A DNA stretch of 64,000 nucleotides from Apostichopus japonicus (Eukaryota > Echinodermata > Holothuroidea > Aspidochirotida > Stichopodidae). Shown in pieces: positions 56,561-64,000 of the stretch; the stretch's first letter is position 1, and the number at the start of each line of letters is the position of its first letter. Below the pieces are notes generated by a model. It did no database searches and was not told where the DNA came from. It was given only the letters and a program-made list of their open reading frames with translations. The position numbers and the translations under genes are program-made. Location of the stretch: positions 17,493,678-17,557,677 of the forward strand of contig NC_092579.1 of the NCBI RefSeq assembly GCF_037975245.1, in the 5' to 3' direction.

Positions 56561-57789
56561 AAAAGGAAGAAAGAAAAAAAAAGAGTGATACAGTGTGATA
56601 CTTGGAAATAACTTCTTTTTTTCAATGACAAATCAGTTCATGGACAGGATATACCTTCATCCCTTCCACCAATGTTAATACCCTTCAACTACCTGTCCAG
56701 AAACAGGTTATCCCTTATCAAATTATTATGCAAATACTAATCAAAACATGCAATACATCTTTCATAAATATTCTTAGTGATACCTGCATCTACTATTGAG
56801 AAGGTTGGGTGACAACAGACAGTTAGTTTCTATAATGTTTCTATTATTTATAATATCAGCCTGGAGGGCAGTTATTTAATGATGCTAAGCAGTCACATAT
56901 ACATATGGGTAAGCCCTATGGCCTTTTTACTTCACACCAGGTGGCTATCCAATTCACACCAGTACATTCTTTTTGGACATTTTTTTTTTAAACATTTGGA
57001 AGACCATTTTCACATGAGGGAAAAAAAGAATGGATTTCTCCTAGATAAAAATAAAAACCCCATCTTACTTTAGCCACACAGTGCTTGGATCCATAGGTTT
57101 GCTTGACAACAAGTTCCCAATAAAAAGGAGGTGGCCTTCCATGGCTGCTTGAGTTTACAATACCGTGGCACCTCTGATACCAACAAAATCATTTTCTTTA
57201 ACTTTCATTTATTAACTAAACCACTAAACCTGATTTGAAATTAGTTTTAGATAACTCTTAATTTTTACATTTTTGCCCTCCAGTTTGAAAAACGAAACGA
57301 TACTACCACAGCACAAACATCATAAATGTGGAAAAGTTGCTCCCTTTCATTGCAAACTCAATCCCCCCCTCCGACTACAACACCCCCAATAGTGCATTAT
57401 TGGCACTTTCTTTAAATAAAACCTTACCAGTAAACCTGTGCTACTGCAAACTGAAATTCAATTAAAAGATTCTCCCTCTTCACTTTCAACACTTTCATTT
57501 CTCCTTCTTGATCCTTCGCCTCACAACCCCCCCCCCCCCCACCCAACACTGGACCTTCCAACTACCATCCACAACTCCTGCCAATATTAAATTCAGTCAC
57601 CTTAACATCCCCATAAAGTGTCAGTCGGTCGAGCACCACAATGTTTGTAGACCAAGAAATCAGCAACCGAAACCCATTTTTAAAACTTTAAAGCCCCATA
57701 AAATAAAGATGCTGTTTTTTCTTCTTTTCCTTTAAACGAGATAAACACACAAACACCAAATCCAAAATATATAAAATTCCAATTCCCAT
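56561..57789. other. Intergenic DNA, no gene seen
   Basis: AT-rich with a C run at 57528-57540. A TTTATT hexamer near 57808 could be the minus-strand polyadenylation signal of SRP68. Confidence 0.35.
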
Positions 57790-58371
57790 TTTGAATAATC
57801 TTCAATTTTTTATTGCCAAGCCACGTTAAAAAAGTGAGTGTTATTCTTTTTGGCCTTCCCCCATCTTTGTGTTTAAAAAAACAAATAAAATCAAATAAAA
57901 CTTAAATAAAGATGATGACAGCACATGCAGGAGAAGAGTGAGAGCCCTCCCAAATACTACCGGCTTATGTATACAAAAGACCTCACGGACGCAGATGAAG
58001 GGTGAAGGAGTTTCACCTTTTTTCAAGTTCCAAATATCCTGGACTAGCCCATTTGATCTGATGTGTGTCATTCCTGTGGTCTTATGATGGATGTTTACGA
58101 AATGTGATATATCAATCTGTGGGAGCTTCACCTGAATGCACCCTGAACCACGACATGCAAAACATGCAGATATAATCATGTAAATGTATAATGCCAACAC
58201 ATACATACTGTAACAACAAAGACCAAAGAAGAGAGAAAAAAAAGAAAAATAACATGGTTGGTAAAGGATATCACTCCTATTCACCTGCTGACATTCCCAC
58301 TGGGGATCGCATTTGATCCTGGAGAGACGTTATCTTCCGATACTTTTTCCGACATCGTGGCAAATCGAGAG
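57790..58371 (-). other. SRP68: Probable SRP68 3' UTR
   Basis: Directly downstream of the SRP68 stop on the minus strand, ending near a TTTATT (AATAAA) signal at about 57808. The 147-codon minus-strand frame at 57841-58284 lies in it and looks like a chance frame, although it is unusually long. Confidence 0.4.
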
Positions 58372-58669
58372 TTACTTTTCACTCCCGCTCCACCATCCAC
58401 GCAGGAACCCACCCAGACCCCCCTGCGCGGCCGATCTATTCTGTTCCAGTTTCTCATCCAAGGAGGGTAACGCTGTACGGTTCAGAGCTATGTCAAAGAA
58501 GAGCGGTTTGCACGGTGACGGCTTAAAGTCTGGTGGAAATGCCGTGAAGTTGGGCTTGGCGGCCAGGTCCGACTGGTTGGCACTGACCGGTCCAGCCTTT
58601 CTGCCAGCGGTTGATTGTCCTTCAGACCGAGTGGCGCCATTCCTTTGCTGATGGAAGGATCATTGGAAT
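58372..58669 (-). pseudogene. SRP68: SRP68 last exon with an apparent one-base deletion
   Basis: 298 bases after acceptor ATTTTCAG. The first ~25 codons match SRP68 in one frame and the last ~75 in another. The switch falls around 58548-58575. Read without correction the protein would end in unrelated residues at about 58488. Either an allele or assembly error, or a real frame break; the rest of the exon is well conserved, which favours an error or a very recent change. Confidence 0.65.
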
Positions 58670-59965
58670 CTGAAAATTTGTGCAAAGAGGTTCTTGGTAA
58701 GCCTTGGCCTTTTGTTCTTAAAAAGTATTCTTGGGTGGAGGGTATTTTCTATGGGTGAGGGTAGTCGGAGGGTGGGGGAAGTCAATTCAGTTAATTGTGA
58801 GAAATGTTATTCAATTAGGAACCACCTAAGGCCTATTCTCATCTTTGTAGTAAGTTCGTCAGCTTGAGCTACAGTACCTGACTGTTCAAAAGTAGGGGGG
58901 TATATTGGAGTGGAATTTGATATTCGAATCCCTGAATAGAGAAAGTTTAAAAACTTTGCAGTCATTTTTGTTGTTTCTGTCACAAACAGAAATTGATACC
59001 CACTTTCTATTATTTGTTGATGACAGAGACTGGTTCAATCGCAATCTACAAGGCCAGATAAACTCTTTATATTTTGGCTTTCAATTTCTTTATTCTGACA
59101 AATTTCGATGGTACAAAAAACGGCATTTTTAATCGGGCTTTTGATACTTCCTTGTGATCCCAGGACATCGTACATTCAGCAACAAGCTAAAATAACTGTT
59201 GTCTGTCTTGTCCACCACAATAATCTTATTGTAATATTTTCAGACCCTAAGGGCTAAAAGGTCTCCCCAACACCCCCCCCCCCCTCAAAAAAAAAAGGGT
59301 GAAAAGCGTGGTGCTGCTTCCAACCGAATGAATCTTTTCACTCATTGTTTAACCAAAGAGAAAAATTTGGGAAAGAAAACAACAGATTATTAATATAAAG
59401 GCCACATTTCTCTGAATCATTGTCTTTGCTCTGAGAGATTACATTTGTTCAAGTAGCAGGGTTCAATTCCCAGGTTCCACATAGACATGGCAGTTTAATC
59501 TGCATTTTCCTGACGATCAGACCCAAAAGAGAAAAGCGATATGTCACTCCACTGTTATCCCAAAGACGAAACCTTTCAGTAACCCAAGGGTGCTAAAGGG
59601 ATTTCTTCATTTCAATTTAACCAGGGGTCCTACACTAAATTAACAGGGTAGTGGCATGATGGTCTCTGCCTGATTCCACCTCCCCCTCCCCCTCCCCCTC
59701 CCCTTACCCCCACCCAATTTCTTTTATTAATTTGTAGATATTCATCCTTTCATATATGGTCGGTCCATCTTGAATTTGTCTATAAAAACAAGAATCCATA
59801 ATCTTCTTCCAAAGCAGCAAAAATTTCTTTCAAAACACAGTAAAATTGATTATTATCATTATATTATTATTATTATAACTACATACCTAGAATGGAGGCA
59901 GCCCAAGCAGAGTACTTCAAGCCGTTGATATCCTGCGCAAGATTGCCCAATTCCTCTACCTCGAC
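58372..59965 (-). CDS. SRP68: Signal recognition particle subunit SRP68, C-terminal part
   Basis: Two exons (59965-59887 and 58669-58372). The first encodes VEVEELGNLAQDINGLKYSA, then WAASIL; the second starts DSNDPS..., reaches KDNQPLAERLD and ends CKPLFFDIALNRTALPSLDE, then KLEQN...GGFLRGWW and TAA. Human SRP68 has DNKPLVERF, then FPPGFQPIPCKPLFFDLALN and PPLEDKLEQK near its end, so identity is clear. SRP68 with SRP72 binds SRP RNA in the cytosol and targets ribosomes to the ER; its C-terminal end is the SRP72-contact region. The second exon is one base short of an open frame between LAERLD and SDLAAKP (see findings). Earlier exons lie right of the window. Confidence 0.85.
58670..59886. other. 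SRP68 last intron
   Basis: AT-rich with a C run near 59270-59284 and a CTCCCC microsatellite near 59682-59703. A GGGTTCAATTCCCAG B-box-like sequence occurs at 59459, without a clear A box. No gene. Confidence 0.4.
59887..59965 (-). CDS. SRP68: SRP68 penultimate exon
   Basis: 79 bases. Acceptor CGATAG, donor CTAG/GTATGT. The final G joins AT of the last exon to make the Asp codon. Confidence 0.8.
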
Positions 59966-60699
59966 CTATCGATTAAATGAAACCAAAATCTAATTATGAT
60001 GTCTTCTACATTAATTTGTTACATCTTTCATTTAATTCAAGTAAAACTTTGTTTTTAGTTTTGTTGATATTAAATCAAAAGGAGTTAAACCCCTGGTCGA
60101 CCTGGCAAGAGGTCCTACGGGGGATAATAAGTTTGTTCTGATAGAATAGACACTCTTTTTTTCTTGGAAAAGTTGTCTATGTTCAGCCAGGGAATTGCTG
60201 GTAAATGAAGTCTTATATTTTTACACTGGACAGGATAGCCATAATCATACCCGGGATTTCTAAAGAAGAGGAATTTATAAGTACTGAGGAATGTGGAGAC
60301 AGAGTGGTTTCTATTGTTTGGGTAGGAAGTGGTTGAGGTTTCTATTGTTTGGTAAAGGAGTGGTTGCTACTTTGTTTTAATCAATCGGTCATTGTTGGAA
60401 TTGTTTTTGTTCTTTATATATATGTACACTTGGAGTCGGGCCTTGACCCATTTAGGAAAGGATTTTTTTAATGGAATGAGACTTTTAGTAGTAACAATTG
60501 TTAATACAGAAAGGGTTTGGTTTTGGGGTAATGAGTTGTTGCGACTTTGCATTTCAGGGGGAGGTCTTCAATCAAAGGGTCGTTCTCCAGGTTATTTTTG
60601 TATAACTTGGTGTTTAATTCTTCAAGTAGGGTGAAAATAGATTTTGTGTTTCCTGCACGGAGAACATGCTAATTAGCAATATAGGTAGGGATTTTGAGT

Positions 60700-62205
60700 G
60701 CAAGTTGATAAGCTGTGGTGTGGATTCGGTTCAAAATTTGTTTATTGGGATAGAGATGGTAAGCAGGGAAATTGTATTCCGTAACTGAGAATCGGTTTTA
60801 CTTTGGATTTATAGATTTGGATAATGGTTTTCAGAAGGAAGTTATATTTGTGTGAGAGGATTTGAATGGATTTAAGTTGGGACCAGCAGCGTCCTGCAGT
60901 TCTGTTACAATGTAGATTAAACGATAATTTGCTATCGAGTGGTACCGAGGAAGGTTGCAAAAGGAGTAGCAGTGATTGAGGTGTTGAAAAGATTAATTTT
61001 GGAAATTTGGTTATGGCATTTTGAGTTTTTAAAGGAGAAATTGACTAGGATAGATTTTGAGGGATTTATCTTTATTCTCCACCATCGAGCACCATTTTTC
61101 TTTGCTTTTTTAATATTTTGTTCCATCATATGGATATTTTTTCTAGTGCTCCAAATGGCTATACCGTCAGCATACTGACTATAGTTGCAATTAGATAGAG
61201 GGGGGATGTTCAGATTATTAACAAATAGGGTGTAGAGCAGGGGGATGAGAACAGCGCCCTGTAGAGTACCTGCACGAAGTGGAATAGGGTTTGAGTATTG
61301 GTTTTTGTAGCATATTTTTGTATTGCACTCACTAAGGAAAGAGGAAAGAAGTCTGGTGTAATTGGAGGGGAGATTAAAGTTAAGTAGTTTAATTCTTATG
61401 CCGTTGTGCCATGTTCTATCAAACGCCTTTTCGACATCAAGACAGGGGGCAGTGGTATAACGTTTTTTTATAAAGCTGATGCAAATTTCTTTGGATAAGC
61501 GGAAAGTTTGGTTTATTGTAGATTTGTGTGCGCGGAATTAGCCCAATTGATACAAGGCAAAGTGATTATTTTGTTATGGCTCAAAAAGGAGTGGAAAATG
61601 GTCACTGATTAGGTCATCTTCAAGGATTTGAAGCGAATGAGTTGCAAGGTGGTTTGAGGCGTAGTCAAGTAGTTCAGTATTATTGTTTATTGGGTTTATC
61701 CTAGTTTTGGTAGTTTGGTTAATTATTGTTAAGTTGTGTTTATCACATATTTCTAAGAGGGATATGACTTTTTCAGATATTTTGGTGCTACCAAAAGTGA
61801 TGTGGTGGGCATTTAGATCTCCTAGTAATATTGTATTTTAGAACTAATTTTTATTATATCGATGGATATGGGCTCATTTGGGGGACTATAATAGCTAATA
61901 ATGTGGAGAGGTTTATTGTCTCTTTCGAGTACAATTTCAATTGTTTGTTTGGGTTGGGTTCGGGAGAAGAGTGGCTTTGAGGTTGTTTTTTTCAGCAATA
62001 AGTACTCCTCCCCTAGAGCGAGAGATATCGTGTCTGAAAGTTTGGTAACCAGGGATGCTCAGGTGGGAATTTGTATTTAGTTTAGTTTCATTTATCGAAA
62101 TGATATCCGGGGGGGGGCGTTGGTGAATATACTAAGTAGGAGGCTTAATTTTGGAAGGACACTGTTAATGTTTAGGTGGAGGAACTTGACCCAAGGAGGG
62201 AGTGT
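60700..62205 (-). pseudogene. LINE ORF2 (endonuclease-reverse transcriptase), broken
   Basis: An apurinic-like endonuclease N-terminus (62205-61870), then a deletion at about 61575, then the RT palm with AFDRTWH and YADG and the thumb (ILSYGIQFPC at about 60770). Frame breaks and the catalytic Asp change show it is dead. Confidence 0.75.
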
Positions 62206-62429
62206 GCTTGTCATTTTGGTGATTGAGGGCTATATATTGAGGGTTGGTGGAGACGTTCCATAATTACAGTTTTGGGGATATTTAAGTTTAGGTGTTTTAG
62301 TGCTAACACGGTCGCGTAACTGGCAAGGTCGTCAGATTCAATATTAATGTTGGCTTTTTGGAAGGTGTATTGTACTAATTCAATTAAAAAGTTGCGATAT
62401 TAAATTTTATTCAGTGGTGATTTTATTTG

Positions 62430-63335
62430 TTATTTCATTTTAGGGGCAGATTTGGTTACATTCGCGTAGGTTCTCTGTTCTTGTTCTTCAGTTTTAGCTT
62501 CTTTAAATTTTGGGCATCCTTTGTAAAGGGCTGCATGAGTCCCTGAGCAATTGGCACATGTTGTGTTTTCTGTTTTGTTCGGGACAGTCTTTAACTCTGT
62601 GGTTTTCGCCACATCTGAGACATCTGGTTTGATTTTTGCAAGTATTGTGGGTGTGTCCAAAAAGTTGACATTTGAAGCACTGAGTGATTTGGGGCGGGGG
62701 GGGGGGGGGTTCATGGTATTCTTCTGTTTTGTGTTTTGAGTATCCTAAATAGAGACCTTGTTTGATTAGGGATTGTTGAGGTTCTTGTTCTTCAAACGTT
62801 ATTTTTACTTTCCAAGTTGGATTGTTTGTGGCCTGACTAATGAGTCTTTTAGTTTGTAATTGGGGTGTAATCTTGGTCTTTGAGTTCTTGTGCAATATCT
62901 TTGATTTGTATTTTGGGGTTTATGCCACAGGTTACTACAGAGAAGTTTCTTTGTCTTACATTTTTGGGGATTCTTGGTTTGGTATTGCCTACTTTAGTCT
63001 TTTGAGTCCATGGTTTCAGGAGGATATTTGCAGATTTAGGGTCATGGGGGGGTGATTAGGATGTTGTTACTATGAAGACGGTTTATATTTGAGATCATGG
63101 CATTTGGTTTTTCTTCATTGATTAGTTTAGCAAGTGTTATTGGGTTTTTTTATATTTCGGGTAAGATTCCTGATACAATGATTGTTGGAGCGGACTTTTT
63201 GGTGGTTGGTTTGGAGTTAGGAGATGGGTTTATTTCAACGGAGTTTGGACGTTGTCTTTTTCTGCTATTTTGTACAGGGATCCAGTCATTAATGTCTGTC
63301 AGAATCAGAGAGGTTTATGATTTCGACTAGGGGGG
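62430..63335 (-). pseudogene. LINE ORF1 (zinc-knuckle nucleic-acid-binding protein), broken
   Basis: Three C2HC knuckles as described for copy A. The knuckle array is split between two frames at the poly-C/G run 62698-62709, and further stops occur near 63050 and 63140. In this class ORF1 binds element RNA. Confidence 0.75.
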
Positions 63336-63340
63336 CGGTT

Positions 63341-64000
63341 ATAGGTGGGTTAGGGGTTGCCATATTGGCAAAACAGCCCCTCCCTATGGGTTTTAAATGG
63401 CTTCTATACAATATGATCATAGACTTCCCTTACCAGAAAAAAATATGAGTCACCAGCCTAAGATGGCGGACAGAAAGAATAGGAACTCCTTTTGAAGAGA
63501 CACTATGATTTGAAATTGCCTTCGGTAGCGTTGTGTTGGTATCCAAGGACGTGTACGTTTTGTAAATTGCAGGTAAGTAATAGAGTGAAAGATGATGGGG
63601 TGGCGCTATGTCAGAAAGCTAACTGTTGACCAACATAATCCACAGATCCCTAATGAAAGGAGAGGAATGCAAAAAAAATTAGCCAGTTTTCTTCAAAGTA
63701 AGTCTCGTACATTTAGCACAAAACATTAAACACTAATTAGCAACTAATTCCAACAGAGTTTTAGGCCATGATTGAAATTTTACTGGTGCAAACCTAAGTA
63801 AATATATAACATTTTTAGGAATCTTTCTTTCTTACGACTAACCTTGACTGTATATTACAGCTTTCTAGCTTAGCTGGTGTTTTTCCATCAAATCAGCTCA
63901 TCTTTGAGTTTTCTGATCTTGACAACAATCAACTGTTGAGAGGACAAGACAGATGTTCATGATACTGGCTCACACTTTTTCTCCAATTTCTGTTAAATCA
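63341..64000. other. Right edge, no gene assigned
   Basis: Contains AAGATGGCGGACAG at about 63461 and a strong donor TTGCAG/GTAAGT at about 63571 on the plus strand. These could mark a promoter-proximal exon, but no coding evidence supports it. No SRP68 exon was recognised here. Confidence 0.25.

Larger units (their letters stand above)
60360..63340 (-). mobile_element. Jockey-like LINE, copy A (ORF1 + ORF2, defective)
   Basis: Minus strand, 5' end near 63340. ORF1 (63335-62430) has a DINDWIPVQ start region and the C2HC zinc knuckles CFKCQLFGHTHNTC, CLRCGENHRVKDC and CANCSGTHAALYKGC, typical of Jockey-clade Gag-like proteins. ORF2 begins near 62205 with the endonuclease (FLHLNINSV, NETKLN, SRGGVLIAE). 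The RT core follows with DVEKAFDRTWHNG, GTLQGAVL and YADG at about 61155. Defects: a frame break at the G run near 62700, YADG in place of YADD, and an internal deletion of about 1 kb at about 61575. It lies upstream of an SRP68 exon in the same orientation, so probably within an intron. Confidence 0.85.

Noticed and set aside
57841-58284. 147-codon minus-strand frame downstream of SRP68
   Set aside because: It falls in the expected SRP68 3' UTR, has no recognisable domain and is rich in hydrophobic residues from AT-rich sequence.
63461-63571. New gene start at AAGATGGCGGAC with donor at 63571
   Set aside because: The frame stops after ten codons and no downstream exon can be tested before the window ends; too little evidence.

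Overview
This window is eukaryotic nuclear DNA. It is AT-rich, with short GT-AG-bounded exons in long introns, several kinds of tRNA-derived SINE, decayed non-LTR retrotransposons and many minisatellites. The protein families (TXNDC11, MFSD13A/TMEM180, SRP68), the repeat repertoire and the AT-rich intron style fit a marine invertebrate deuterostome, most likely an echinoderm. That placement is inference. No species can be named from the sequence alone. Most short open frames in the window are chance frames.

Layout. (1) Positions 273-3415, plus strand: the last five exons of a small cysteine-rich, VWC-like, probably secreted protein; the 5' part lies left of the window. (2) 5593-5869, minus strand: an unidentified exon-like open frame. 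(3) 10572-20384, minus strand: a ten-exon TXNDC11 gene (ER membrane, thioredoxin-like). Its penultimate coding intron (12098-13565) is almost entirely a tandem array that repeats the 3' splice site. (4) 26085-33058 and 40090-47322, plus strand: two tandem four-coding-exon paralogs of MFSD13A/TMEM180. Parts of their exons are nearly identical while neighbouring exons are about 70% identical, which suggests gene conversion. (5) 37182-37481, minus strand: an orphan exon-like frame. (6) 50750-56560: a transposon-rich block with a truncated Jockey-like LINE carrying a nested hAT-type MITE, a foldback element, and a tandem array of about ten tRNA-like units with Pol III signals. (7) 58372-59965, minus strand: the last two coding exons of SRP68, the final one carrying an apparent one-base frameshift. 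A second Jockey-like LINE copy (60360-63340) lies just upstream, probably in the SRP68 intron.

The genes do not form an operon or one pathway. TXNDC11 and SRP68 both act at the endoplasmic reticulum, but their presence together here looks coincidental. The most notable features are repeat-driven: minisatellites that overlap a splice acceptor and a stop codon, a tandem tRNA-like array, mosaic paralogs, and two single-base frame breaks in otherwise conserved genes. All exon boundaries were set by eye from splice consensus, reading-frame continuity and remembered family similarity; no alignment was run.
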